49,248 nt of DNA from Gammaproteobacteria bacterium (GTDB lineage Bacteria; Pseudomonadota; Gammaproteobacteria; Chromatiales; Chromatiaceae): assembly GCA_020445335.1 (NCBI GenBank), contig JAGRGU010000095.1, forward strand, positions 1 through 49,248, read 5' to 3'. The translations under genes were made by a program, and so were the position numbers. This document shows, one piece after another, positions 35,361 through 44,029 of this stretch; the stretch's first letter is position 1, and each line of letters starts with the position of its first letter. The notes under the pieces were generated by a model. That model did not search any database. It was not told where the DNA came from and worked only from the letters and a program-made list of their open reading frames with translations.

Positions 35361-36688
35361 GCGAAGTACAGGTATTGGTTGTCGAGGACGATCCGGCGCT
35401 GCGCGCGGCGCTGCGAGATACGCTCGAGCTGGGCGGCTTCGGGGTTGTAGCCGCGGCCGATGGCGTGGCGGCATTGAAGGCTCTGGACAGCCATCATATC
35501 GGTATGATCGTCAGCGATGTGCAGATGCAACCGATGGATGGCCACACGCTGCTGGCGAAAGTCAAACAGAGATTCCCGGAGATACCGGTGCTGCTGATGA
35601 CCGCGTTCGCCGATGTCGAGCAGGCTGTGGCGGCGATGCGTGGGGGTGCGGTCGACTATCTGGCGAAACCCTTCGATCCCTCTGCTTTGCTGGAGAAGGT
35701 CGGCGCTTCGGTGCTGCAGCCGGCGCCGGCGACAGACGAGGTGGTGGCCGAGGATCTCAAGACCAGGGAGCTGGTGGAGCTGGCCAAACGGGTCGCCCGC
35801 AGCGACGCCACGGTGATGATCTGCGGCGAAAGCGGCACCGGAAAGGAGGTCTTCGCCCGCCTGATCCACCAGTGTTCAGCACGCAGTGAAGCGCCGTTCG
35901 TCGCAATCAACTGCGCCGCGATCCCGGACAATATGCTCGAAGCCGTACTTTTCGGACACGAGAAGGGGGCCTTCACCGGCGCCTATCAGGCGGCGGCCGG
36001 CAAGTTCGAACAGGCGCAGGATGGCACCCTGCTGCTGGATGAGATCTCCGAAATGAGCCTGGCGCTGCAGGCGAAACTGCTGCGCGTGCTGCAGGAGCGG
36101 GAGGTCGAACGGGTGGGGGGTCGCAGGATCATCCCGCTCAACGTGCGGGTGCTGGCGACCACCAACCGCAAGTTGCGGGAGGAGGTCGCGGCGGGCCGTT
36201 TCCGCGAGGATCTCTACTACCGACTGAATGTCTTTCCGCTCGCGCTGCCACCGTTGCGGGAGCGCCCGCGCGATCTGCAACCTCTGGTCGAGACGCTGCT
36301 GCGGCGCCACGCCCGGCGTCAGGGCGTGGCCGTGCCGCGCATCGAAGCTGCCGCGCGGCAGTCGCTGATGCAGCACCGCTGGCCGGGAAATGTGCGCGAG
36401 CTGGACAACGTCGTGCAACGGGCACTGATCCTTTGCAGCGGCGAAGAATTGACGCCCGAGCATCTCCAATTTGAGACGGAGCCGGTCGCGGGGAACGACG
36501 CGGCAGAGTCGCTCGAGCAGGATCTGAACGCCAACCTGCGTGTCGCCGAAGAGCAGATCATTCTGGATGCCCTGCGGGAAGGCAACGGCAGCCGTAAATG
36601 CGCCGCCGAACGCCTCGGTATCAGCCAGCGCACGCTCAGGTACAAGATCGCGCGGCTGCGCGACGCGGGTGTCGCCATCCCGGGATAA
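35357..36688 (+). CDS. fleR: Flagellar response regulator FleR/FlrC
   Basis: A 443-residue response regulator of the NtrC type. The receiver domain has Asp54 (VSDVQMQPMDG) as phospho-acceptor and a conserved lysine in LAKPFD. The AAA+ domain carries [15 protein letters not shown] for sigma-54 contact, and LDEISEMSLALQ; the C-terminal helix-turn-helix is KCAAERLGISQRTLRYK. With FleS it controls the middle flagellar genes. It overlaps fleS by ATGA. A sigma-54-type site begins six bases after its stop codon, ahead of fliE, exactly where FleR would be expected to act. Confidence 0.95.
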   Translation: MSEVQVLVVEDDPALRAALRDTLELGGFGVVAAADGVAALKALDSHHIGMIVSDVQMQPMDGHTLLAKVKQRFPEIPVLLMTAFADVEQAVAAMRGGAVDYLAKPFDPSALLEKVGASVLQPAPATDEVVAEDLKTRELVELAKRVARSDATVMICGESGTGKEVFARLIHQCSARSEAPFVAINCAAIPDNMLEAVLFGHEKGAFTGAYQAAAGKFEQAQDGTLLLDEISEMSLALQAKLLRVLQEREVERVGGRRIIPLNVRVLATTNRKLREEVAAGRFREDLYYRLNVFPLALPPLRERPRDLQPLVETLLRRHARRQGVAVPRIEAAARQSLMQHRWPGNVRELDNVVQRALILCSGEELTPEHLQFETEPVAGNDAAESLEQDLNANLRVAEEQIILDALREGNGSRKCAAERLGISQRTLRYKIARLRDAGVAIPG

Positions 36689-36693
36689 CGGCA

Positions 36694-36710
36694 TGGCATG
36701 CAAACTGCAA
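36694..36710 (+). promoter_or_regulatory. Sigma-54 promoter upstream of fliE
   Basis: TGGCATGCAAACTGCAA: GG (36695-36696) and GC (36707-36708) are exactly ten bases apart, matching the -24/-12 pattern with both flanks good. It lies 65 bp before fliE and just after fleR. It probably drives fliEFGHIJ under FleR control. Confidence 0.8.
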
Positions 36711-36774
36711 TAAATCATTTGAAGAACAGGATTCGTCGAAAATATGACGAGCGATCGCCGAACGGAGAAGAGAG

Positions 36775-37095
36775 ATGAGCGTAACCAGTATTGACCAGGT
36801 TCTCGCCCAGATGCGGGTGCTGCGGGCCGAGGCGGCCGGCAACCCCGAACTGGCCGCGCCGGCCTCGGATCAGGTCAGTTTCAGCAACATGCTTAAACAG
36901 TCGATCGACAGCGTCAACGACGCGCAGGTCAAGGCGGCGGAGATGAAAACCTCATTCGAGCTGGGACAGGGTGATCTGAATCTGGCCGAGGTGATGATCG
37001 CGGCGCAGAAGTCGAGCGTATCTTTCGAGGCGATGGTCCAGGTTCGCAACAAGCTGATCGACGCCTATAAAGAAGTGATGAACATGCCCATTTGA
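36775..37095 (+). CDS. fliE: Flagellar hook-basal body protein FliE
   Basis: A 106-residue FliE, the adaptor between the MS ring and the rod, exported by the flagellar type III system. The conserved C-terminal half is clear: FSNMLKQSIDSVNDAQ, then LNLAEVMIAAQKSSVSFEAMVQVRNKLIDAYKEVM, of which MVQVRNKLIDAY is diagnostic. A GGAGAAGAGAG ribosome-binding site lies before the ATG. It starts the export and motor operon, 38 bp before fliF and behind a sigma-54-type promoter. Confidence 0.96.
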   Translation: MSVTSIDQVLAQMRVLRAEAAGNPELAAPASDQVSFSNMLKQSIDSVNDAQVKAAEMKTSFELGQGDLNLAEVMIAAQKSSVSFEAMVQVRNKLIDAYKEVMNMPI

Positions 37096-37133
37096 TACGC
37101 CCGCCCACCAGTCAAGTAGAGGACATGAGGTAG

Positions 37134-38786
37134 ATGGAAAACGCGGTTGCAGAGAAGAGAGTGGAGAGCCAGCTCCAGACCCTGAGCCTGACCCAGAATC
37201 CTGTCGTCAGGCAGTTGGGAGTGATGGTCGGCATCGCCGCCAGCGTCGCGCTTGGCGTGGCCGTGGTGCTCTGGTCGCAGACCCCCAGTTACAGCATGCT
37301 CTACGGCAATCTGGCGCAGAAGGACGCGGCGCAGATAGTGGAAGCGTTACAGCAGGCGAATATCCCGTTCAAGGTGGACGAATCGACCGGCGCGGTGATG
37401 GTGGTCTCCGGCAAACTTCAGGAGGCGAGGATGAAACTTGCCGGCCAGGGTTTGCCGCATAGCGACAGCCTGGGCTTCGAGATGCTTCAGCAGGAGGCTG
37501 GGTTCGGTACCAGCAGGGCGATGGAGGCGGCACGTTTTCATCGAGCGTTGGAGGGTGAACTGGCCAAGACCATCGTCACGCTCGCCAGCATCGACAACGC
37601 CCGCGTGCATATCGCGCGGCCGAAGCAATCGGTATTTCTGCGCGAGCGCAAAAAACCGAGCGCATCCATCGTCGTGAAACTGCGCGCCGGCCGCTCGCTG
37701 GAGAAGGCGCAGGTCGCCGCAATCACCCATCTGGTCGCCTCCAGCGTGCCGGAACTCGAGAGCAGCCAGGTAACCGTCGTCGACCACAAGGGCAATATGC
37801 TAAGCGGCGAAGAGCAGAGCCGCGAGATGATGCTCACCGCCAGCCAGTTCGAGTACACCAAGCAGCAGGAGGAGCACTACCGCAGCCGGATCGAGAACAT
37901 TCTGGCGCCGATACTGGGACTGGACAATATTCGCGCGCAGGTGACCGCCGAGCTAGACTTCACCGTCACCGAGAAGACCTCCGAAAGTTTCAATCCCGAT
38001 CTGCCGGCGCTGCGCAGCGAGCAGGTCGATGAGAAGGCGAGCCGACTTGGCGCCGCCCAGGGCGTGCCGGGCGCGCTCAGCAACCAACCGCCGGCGGCCG
38101 GCACCGCGCCGGAGGTGGCGACCGGCGCCACCGCGGAGGAAGCAAACTCACAGCTCAACACCAGCAAGCGGGCCACGCGCAACTTCGAGCTGGACAAGAC
38201 GGTCAGCCACACCCGGCTCGCCAGCGGTAATGTACGGCGGCTCTCGGTGGCGGTGGTGGTCAACGACCGGCTGAGCGTGAATGGCGACGAGATTCGGGGC
38301 GTCGAGCGTACACCGGAGGAGATCAACCGCATCACACAACTGGTCAAGGAGGCGATCGGCTTCAATGTCGCTCGCGGCGACAGCGTGCGCGTGATCAACG
38401 CTTCCTTCATGGCACCCGAAAAAATGGAGCCCCTGCCGGAAATTGCGATCTGGGAGCAGCCCTGGGTCTGGGATGTCGCCAAGCAGGTCGGCGGTGTATT
38501 GCTGGTGTTGATCCTGATCTTCTTCGTGCTTCGTCCCACCATGCACCGACTCACCTCGCCGCCGGTGAGTGCCGACAGCCGTGCCGAAGGCGAGGAGGGA
38601 GAGGGCGAAGGCGGTGAGGGTGGTCAGCAGGCGGCATTGGCCGCCGGTGGCGCCGGCTCGGCATTCCGCCTGCCCGGCCCCGAGGCCTATCAGGATACAT
38701 TGGATGCGGCGCGTCAGATGGTGAACGAAGATCCCAAACGCGTCGCCCAGGTGGTCAGAAGCTGGATTGCCGAAGATGCCGGCTGA
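37134..38786 (+). CDS. fliF: Flagellar MS-ring protein FliF
   Basis: A 550-residue FliF, which forms the membrane ring on which the flagellum is built. TM1 is at about 29-48 and TM2 at about 447-466; the periplasmic region between them holds ring-building motifs with YGNLAQKDAAQIVEALQQ, GFEMLQQEAGFGTSRAMEA and DNARVHIARPKQSVFLRE. The cytoplasmic tail has an acidic, glycine-rich stretch (about 486-498) and ends in a helical segment that binds FliG. Length is normal. The last eleven bases overlap fliG, so the partner subunits are coupled in translation. Confidence 0.97.
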   Translation: MENAVAEKRVESQLQTLSLTQNPVVRQLGVMVGIAASVALGVAVVLWSQTPSYSMLYGNLAQKDAAQIVEALQQANIPFKVDESTGAVMVVSGKLQEARMKLAGQGLPHSDSLGFEMLQQEAGFGTSRAMEAARFHRALEGELAKTIVTLASIDNARVHIARPKQSVFLRERKKPSASIVVKLRAGRSLEKAQVAAITHLVASSVPELESSQVTVVDHKGNMLSGEEQSREMMLTASQFEYTKQQEEHYRSRIENILAPILGLDNIRAQVTAELDFTVTEKTSESFNPDLPALRSEQVDEKASRLGAAQGVPGALSNQPPAAGTAPEVATGATAEEANSQLNTSKRATRNFELDKTVSHTRLASGNVRRLSVAVVVNDRLSVNGDEIRGVERTPEEINRITQLVKEAIGFNVARGDSVRVINASFMAPEKMEPLPEIAIWEQPWVWDVAKQVGGVLLVLILIFFVLRPTMHRLTSPPVSADSRAEGEEGEGEGGEGGQQAALAAGGAGSAFRLPGPEAYQDTLDAARQMVNEDPKRVAQVVRSWIAEDAG

Positions 38787-39786
38787 AAAAACCTCGAACC
38801 TGAAGGGTGTCGATCGTGCAGCGATCCTGCTGCTGGCGCTGGGTGAGGGTGACGCCGCTGCCATCCTTTCGCACATGGGCCCGAAAGAGGTACAGGAGCT
38901 GGGCATGGCGATGGCCGGCATGACCAACGTCAGCACCGAGAGCATGGAATCGGTGATGCGCTCCTTCGTCGATACGCTGAGCAGCCAGACCTCGCTGGGT
39001 CTGGACTCCGACCAGTATATCCGCAACGTGCTGACACAGGCGCTGGGCGCGGACAAGGCCGGCGGCGTGATCGATCGGATTCTGCTGGGCAGAAACAGCA
39101 AGGGTCTGGAGCAGCTCAAGTGGATGGACTCGCGTTCCATTGCCGAGCTGATCCGGCTCGAGCACCCGCAAATCATCGCCATTGTGCTCTCGTTCCTCGA
39201 TCCCGATCAGGCGGCGGAGGTGCTCTCCGAGTTTCCCGAGCGCGCGCGCCCCGACATCATCATGCGCATCGCTACGCTGGACGGTATCCAGCCGGCGGCG
39301 CTGCAGGAGCTCGATGAAATTCTCGAGAAACAGTTTTCCGGCGCAAGCAATGTCAAGTCCTCGTCGCTGGGCGGCGTAAAGACCGCCGCCAATATCCTCA
39401 ATCTGGTCGAGGGCACCATCGAAAGCAGTATCCTCGAACAAGTCACCTCCGCCGATCAGGATCTGGCGCAGGATATCCAGGACAACATGTTCGTCTTCGA
39501 GAACCTGATCGATATCGACGATCGCGGCATTCAGACGCTGTTGCGCGAGGTCGCTTCCGACCAGCTGCTGCTGGCGCTGCGCGGTGCCGAGGAGGGGTTG
39601 AAGGAGAAGATCTTCCGCAACATGTCGAAACGTGCCGCAGAGATGCTGCGCGACGATCTCGAAGCAGCAGCGCCGGCGCGTCTGAGCGACGTGGAAGCTG
39701 CGCAGAAGGAGATTCTGGCGGTCACCCGCCGACTCGCCGATGCCGGCGAAATCATGCTCGGAGGCGGCGGCGATGACTTCGTCTAA
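38776..39786 (+). CDS. fliG: Flagellar motor switch protein FliG
   Basis: A 336-residue FliG, the rotor protein that links the MS ring to the C ring and takes torque from the stator. The N-terminal domain (GVDRAAILLLALGEGDAAAIL) binds FliF; the middle domain has the EHPQIIAIVLSFL motif used for ring packing and FliM contact; the C-terminal torque domain contains MFVFENLIDIDDRGIQTLLREV and ends with the GGGGDDFV tail. The ATG at 38776 overlaps fliF by eleven bases; a TTG at 38767 adds three residues and is less likely. fliH begins inside its end. Confidence 0.97.
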   Translation: MPAEKTSNLKGVDRAAILLLALGEGDAAAILSHMGPKEVQELGMAMAGMTNVSTESMESVMRSFVDTLSSQTSLGLDSDQYIRNVLTQALGADKAGGVIDRILLGRNSKGLEQLKWMDSRSIAELIRLEHPQIIAIVLSFLDPDQAAEVLSEFPERARPDIIMRIATLDGIQPAALQELDEILEKQFSGASNVKSSSLGGVKTAANILNLVEGTIESSILEQVTSADQDLAQDIQDNMFVFENLIDIDDRGIQTLLREVASDQLLLALRGAEEGLKEKIFRNMSKRAAEMLRDDLEAAAPARLSDVEAAQKEILAVTRRLADAGEIMLGGGGDDFV

Positions 39787-40441
39787 GGTGACCATCCAAC
39801 GCGACGTGGCGGAGTTCCAGCAGTGGCTGCCACCGGACATGATGGGTCGACGCGAGGAACGGGTCGAGCCCGAAGATGCCAACGCACCGCTGACCGCGGA
39901 GCAGCTGGAGCAACTGCAGAAAGCCGCCTATGACGAGGGGTTCGAGCAGGGTAAGAAGGAGGGCTTCGAGTATGGCCACAAAGAGGCGCTAAGCGAGGGA
40001 CGCGCGAGCATGGTGGAGATTGCCGAAAGTTTCGAACGGTTAATGCAAAGTCTCGAGACGCCTCTGCAGAATCTCGACGATCAGGTCGAACGCGAGCTGA
40101 TCGAGCTGGTGATTTCGATGGTACGTCAGCTGGTCAGGCGCGAGGTTCGCACCGATCCCGAGCAGATCATCGGCATCGTGCGAGAAGCGCTGTCGATCCT
40201 ACCGGTCGCATCGCGCGGCATCCGTGTGGTGCTGCACCCGGAGGACGCGGTGTTGATCCGCAAGGTGTACGAGCTGAGCGAGCACGAATTGAGCTGGAAG
40301 ATCATCGAGGATCCGGTGCTCGCGCGCGGTGGCTGTCGCGTGCTGACCGATACCTCGCAGGTCGACGCAACGCTGGAGTCGCGGTTGGCCTCGCTGATCG
40401 CGCCGCTGCTGGGCGATGAACGCGATGCGGGGGATGCCTGA
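39773..40441 (+). CDS. fliH: Flagellar assembly protein FliH
   Basis: A 222-residue FliH, the peripheral stator of the export ATPase that regulates FliI. The middle contains the helical A-x-x-x-G-F-type repeats, [29 protein letters not shown] in register, a glycine-spaced helix typical of FliH. The C-terminal V/H-ATPase E-subunit-like domain follows (about 95-220) with VRQLVRREV and [10 protein letters not shown]. The ATG at 39773 overlaps fliG by 14 bases. Its stop shares one base with the fliI start. Confidence 0.92.
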   Translation: MTSSKVTIQRDVAEFQQWLPPDMMGRREERVEPEDANAPLTAEQLEQLQKAAYDEGFEQGKKEGFEYGHKEALSEGRASMVEIAESFERLMQSLETPLQNLDDQVERELIELVISMVRQLVRREVRTDPEQIIGIVREALSILPVASRGIRVVLHPEDAVLIRKVYELSEHELSWKIIEDPVLARGGCRVLTDTSQVDATLESRLASLIAPLLGDERDAGDA

Positions 40442-41811
40442 TGCCACCGACAAGCAAGCGCGCCCCAATCTGGCAGGCCCGCCTGGCGCAGTGCCGGCAG
40501 CGCGTGGCCGAGAATCGCGGACTGGTGGTCGAGGGCAAGCTGACGCGTATGGTCGGTCTGACGCTGGAGGCGATCGGCTGCCGCGCCGCGATTGGCGGAC
40601 AGTGCGAGATCGTCAATGGTGACGGCGAACGCATCGAGGCAGAGGTGGTTGGATTCTCGGGCGAGAGTCTCTACCTGATGCCGACCGGGGATATCCGCGG
40701 CCTGGAGCAGGGGGCGCGCGTGGTACCTACCGGACGAGTCTGTGAAGCGGTGGTCGGCGACCATCTGCTTGGAAGGGTTATCGACGGTGCCGGCCGGCCG
40801 CTGGACGGCAAGGGGCCGATTCATGCGATCGAGCGCCGTTCGCTGACCGGTGAGAGCTTCAATCCGCTGTCACGCACGCCGATTCGCGAACCGCTGGATG
40901 TTGGTGTACGCGCCATAAACTCACTGCTCAGCGTCGGCCGGGGCCAGCGGCTCGGCCTGTTCGCCGGCTCCGGCGTGGGCAAGAGCGTGCTGCTGGGCAT
41001 GATGACCCGCTATACCAACGCCGATGTAACCGTGGTCGGGCTGATCGGCGAACGTGGCCGCGAGGTAAAGGAGTTCGTCGAGAACAGTCTCGGCGAAGCG
41101 GGGCTGGCGCGCGCGGTGGTGGTCGCGGTACCCGCCGACAATCCGCCGTTGCGGCGCATGCACGGTGCGATGCTGGCCACCAGTATCGCCGAACACTTTC
41201 GCGATCAGGGGCTGCAGGTGCTGCTGCTGATGGACTCACTGACCCGTTTTGCGCAGGCTCAACGCGAGATCGCGCTGGCAATTCACGAGCCGCCCGCGAC
41301 CAAGGGTTATCCCCCTTCGGTATTCGCCAAGCTGCCGCAACTGGTCGAGCGCGCCGGCAACGGCGACCGTGGGGGTGGTTCGATCACCGCCTTCTATACC
41401 GTGCTTACGGAAGGTGACGATCAGAACGACCCCATCGCCGACGCGGCGCGCGCAATTCTCGACGGACACATCGTGCTCTCGCGGAAGCTGGCCGAGAGCG
41501 GCCACTATCCGGCAATCGACATCGAGGCATCGATCAGCCGTGCAATGAACGATATCACCAGACGGGAGCAACAGCAGGCGGCGCGCAGCTTCAAGCAACT
41601 CTACTCGATCTATCGACAGAACCAGGACCTGATCAGCGTTGGTGCTTACGAACGCGGCTCCGACGAACGCATCGACGCGGCGATCGAAGCGATGCCGACG
41701 CTGGAGGAGTTTCTGAACCAGGATATGAATACACCGGTTGGTCTGGCGCAGAGCATGCAGGATCTGATGAGTCTGTTTCCGCCGGTCAACGAACTGGCCA
41801 CCACTGCCTAG
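40441..41811 (+). CDS. fliI: Flagellum-specific ATPase FliI
   Basis: A 456-residue FliI, the hexameric ATPase of the flagellar type III export apparatus, related to the F1 beta subunit. Walker A is AGSGVGKS at 175-182, Walker B has [17 protein letters not shown], and the family signature [15 protein letters not shown] follows. The C terminus has the usual LLALRE-type helical region replaced by [10 protein letters not shown] near the end, within normal variation. It starts in a TGATG overlap with fliH and is followed by fliJ ten bases later. It uncouples exported proteins from chaperones at the gate. Confidence 0.98.
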   Translation: MPPTSKRAPIWQARLAQCRQRVAENRGLVVEGKLTRMVGLTLEAIGCRAAIGGQCEIVNGDGERIEAEVVGFSGESLYLMPTGDIRGLEQGARVVPTGRVCEAVVGDHLLGRVIDGAGRPLDGKGPIHAIERRSLTGESFNPLSRTPIREPLDVGVRAINSLLSVGRGQRLGLFAGSGVGKSVLLGMMTRYTNADVTVVGLIGERGREVKEFVENSLGEAGLARAVVVAVPADNPPLRRMHGAMLATSIAEHFRDQGLQVLLLMDSLTRFAQAQREIALAIHEPPATKGYPPSVFAKLPQLVERAGNGDRGGGSITAFYTVLTEGDDQNDPIADAARAILDGHIVLSRKLAESGHYPAIDIEASISRAMNDITRREQQQAARSFKQLYSIYRQNQDLISVGAYERGSDERIDAAIEAMPTLEEFLNQDMNTPVGLAQSMQDLMSLFPPVNELATTA

Positions 41812-41821
41812 AGGATAGAGA

Positions 41822-42286
41822 ATGTCACCCTCGAAACGATTCAAGCCGGTACAGCGCGTGGCGCAGTCGCGCGAACAGAAGGCGGCCAAGGCACTCGGAC
41901 GTGCGCAGCAGGAGGTGAGTGTGCAGGAGGCGAGGCTGGAGGAGCTGAAACGCTACCACAAAGAGTATCTCGACCGTTTTCAGCGCTCGACCGAGATGGG
42001 CATCTCCGTTTCCCAACTGCATGAGTACCGCGCCTTTCTGGCGAAGCTGGAGCGGGCGATTCAGGAGCAGGAGCAAATCGTCAGCGCCAGTCAGCGTTCG
42101 CGCAGCAGCCAGCAGGCGCAGTGGCAGCAGAAACACCTGCGCAGTCAGGTACTGGAGAAGGTCGTGGCACGTTACGAGGATGAAGGTCGCAGAACGATGG
42201 AGAGTCGCGATCAGAAGGAGAGCGACGATCGCGCTCAGCGGGGCGACGCCTCGAATCCGGGCGGCCGTTTTCCCGAAACCAGATAG
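41822..42286 (+). CDS. fliJ: Flagellar export protein FliJ
   Basis: A 154-residue, almost fully helical and highly charged protein fitting FliJ, the central stalk of the export ATPase. It is rich in Q, E, R and K with heptad-like spacing (AQSREQKAAKALGRAQQEV, then VQEARLEELKRYH), and carries LHEYRAFLAKLERAI in the middle, a recognisable FliJ segment. Sequence conservation in FliJ is low, so position after fliI supports the call. The last 52 bases overlap the 3' end of the convergent FlhB-like gene, an unusual overlap between opposing coding frames. Confidence 0.9.
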   Translation: MSPSKRFKPVQRVAQSREQKAAKALGRAQQEVSVQEARLEELKRYHKEYLDRFQRSTEMGISVSQLHEYRAFLAKLERAIQEQEQIVSASQRSRSSQQAQWQQKHLRSQVLEKVVARYEDEGRRTMESRDQKESDDRAQRGDASNPGGRFPETR

Positions 42287-42531
42287 GCGAAGGCGATCAC
42301 CTCCGCGATCGCGCGATAGAGCGCTTCGGGGATCTCGTTGCCCAGGGGTATCTGCGCCAGGATTGCTGCCAGCTCCGGATCACCCTGCAGCGGAATGCCG
42401 TGCTCCTCGGCCAGTTGCAATATCCGCTGCGCCACTTCGCCGCGACCCTTGGCGGTGACCACGGGGGCGTTCTCACCGTCGTAGAGCAGAGCCACCGCCA
42501 GTCCATCCGTTTGGGGACTCTTGTCACTCAT
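42235..42531 (-). CDS. FlhB C-terminus-like protein (FlhX type)
   Basis: A 98-residue protein matching the cytoplasmic C-terminal part of FlhB after its autocleavage site: GLAVALLYDGENAPVVTAKG, then ILQLAEEHGIPLQGDPELAAIL and IPEALYRAIAEVIAFAYLV, here given as short pieces. The NPTH cleavage motif and all membrane segments are absent. Such stand-alone FlhB-like proteins can partly substitute for the FlhB C-terminal domain in export switching. It starts inside the fliK stop codon (ATGA overlap), coupling it to the protein that sets hook length. Its 3' end overlaps fliJ on the other strand. Confidence 0.88.
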   Translation of the reverse strand: MSDKSPQTDGLAVALLYDGENAPVVTAKGRGEVAQRILQLAEEHGIPLQGDPELAAILAQIPLGNEIPEALYRAIAEVIAFAYLVSGKRPPGFEASPR

Positions 42532-43925
42532 GCGTGTTCATCCAGCAATGCATAGCCGCTCCTGATCTGCTGCTCGATCTCGCCATGTGCGGCGCTCAGA
42601 GTGACCACCTTGAACCCGGCCCGCAACAGCGCATGCTCGAGCAGGTGTATCGATTTCTCGATCTTGTCGGCGGTTGCGGCGAGCCCGGCGGTGAAACGGC
42701 TCGATATCTCTTCACCGACGAGGGTCAGTTGTGCGCGTACAGGACCGATCGGCTCGATATCGAAATCCAGCTTGACCGACCAACGATCCGCCGCTCCCTC
42801 CTGCCGGTCGGTCGTGGACTCCCGCTCGATCTGCAGCCTGACGGTCTCCTCTCCTTTCGCCTGAGAAAGTGGAATATCCAGCTGCCAGAGCTGTTTGTTG
42901 GGCTCCTCCTGGGGTAGTGATGCCAGCTGATTCAGCACTACCCGGGCGAGACTCCCCTCCGTCTGTGCGATCAGTTCGGTCAGCAACGACAGGCGCTCGG
43001 AGGCACGCTCGCCAGACGCGGCAGTCGACGCCGTCGGTGCAGCCGGCAGTTGCTGCCGTAGCCGCAGCAGCAGCTCAATCAGCCCGCGTTTGCTGTCGTT
43101 CTCGGGGACGCTGCCGCGCGCCAGCAGCGGTTCGAAAAAGAGACCCGAACTCTCGATCGCGCGGCGCACGATCTCGGCGGTGACCGGCAACTCGGTATCC
43201 ACCCGCACGGGCAGCAGCCGTTCGACGGCGCGCAGCATGCGGGTATCTTCGGCCAGCGGCGAAGGGGCAGTGCCTGCCGTGGTCGTTGGCGACGCTCTGT
43301 CCGGCTGGAACGGCGGCAGGCTCTTGCCAGCGAGCGAGGCATTCGGGGGCAACTGCGCGCTTCTCGAAAGTGCCGCTGCAGTCAGAAGTCGGGTCGGTCT
43401 CATGCGCTCTGCCGCGTGTTGCGTGGGTAATCCGCCGCCCATCGTCGTCAACAGCCGGCTTAGCGTCTGCCGGATGCGCTCGCCGTGCTGCGCCGGAGCT
43501 CTTTCGGGCTGTGGTGGTAACTCGGCGTGACCATCCCGGCGACTGCTTGCCGTCGAGCTGTTCGGCCCGACTCCGGCAAGTGGCAGCAGTTGCTGCAGTA
43601 ACTCCGCCAGCGGACGCTGTCGGGGCAGCGCGCTACGCATCGCCGCCGCTTGCAGCTGACCCTCGGTGGCGGCTCCCAGCACTCTCAACAACAGCGTCTT
43701 GCCCGTATCGACAACCTGCAGTTGCAGCGATTGATCGGCCTTCAATGCAACCGGCGTGCGCGCACTGACCTCGGTGCTGCCGATCTTGAGCCGGACCTCA
43801 CCCTCACTGGAGGGAGCAATCGTCCTCGCATGTAGAATCTGGCCCGCACGCAGCGAGTCGAGCAGGGAGCTTTTAATCTGCTCCAGGCTGATCCTGACTC
43901 CGCTGATCGTGTTGGATATCTCCAT
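42528..43925 (-). CDS. fliK: Flagellar hook-length control protein FliK
   Basis: A 465-residue FliK-like protein, the exported ruler that switches the export gate from hook to filament substrates. The N-terminal half is low-complexity, rich in A, P, S, T and Q, as in secreted rulers; the C-terminal domain (about 335-450) contains KQLWQLDIPLSQAKGEETVRLQIE and VKLDFDIEPIGPVRAQLTLVGEEISSRF in outline, with W-D/V-x-L-x-F-D-L-x-x-G-x-V-like spacing. The start at 43925 is fixed by AAGGAG three bases before the ATG; 43946 is rejected. It is transcribed opposite to fliEFGHIJ and forms a pair with the FlhB-like gene. Confidence 0.86.
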   Translation of the reverse strand: MEISNTISGVRISLEQIKSSLLDSLRAGQILHARTIAPSSEGEVRLKIGSTEVSARTPVALKADQSLQLQVVDTGKTLLLRVLGAATEGQLQAAAMRSALPRQRPLAELLQQLLPLAGVGPNSSTASSRRDGHAELPPQPERAPAQHGERIRQTLSRLLTTMGGGLPTQHAAERMRPTRLLTAAALSRSAQLPPNASLAGKSLPPFQPDRASPTTTAGTAPSPLAEDTRMLRAVERLLPVRVDTELPVTAEIVRRAIESSGLFFEPLLARGSVPENDSKRGLIELLLRLRQQLPAAPTASTAASGERASERLSLLTELIAQTEGSLARVVLNQLASLPQEEPNKQLWQLDIPLSQAKGEETVRLQIERESTTDRQEGAADRWSVKLDFDIEPIGPVRAQLTLVGEEISSRFTAGLAATADKIEKSIHLLEHALLRAGFKVVTLSAAHGEIEQQIRSGYALLDEHA

Positions 43926-43928
43926 GGG

Positions 43929-43934
43929 CTCCTT
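43929..43934 (-). promoter_or_regulatory. Ribosome-binding site fixing the fliK start
   Basis: AAGGAG on the minus strand lies three bases before the ATG at 43925, favouring this start over the in-frame ATG at 43946. Confidence 0.7.
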
Positions 43935-44029
43935 TGCACTTCGCATGCGTTTGCAAAGACTATAGTTTAATCCGGCGACGGCCGATGCAGGGGTAACAGA
44001 CTGTTAACGGCCGCGGACGCGCTAATCTG

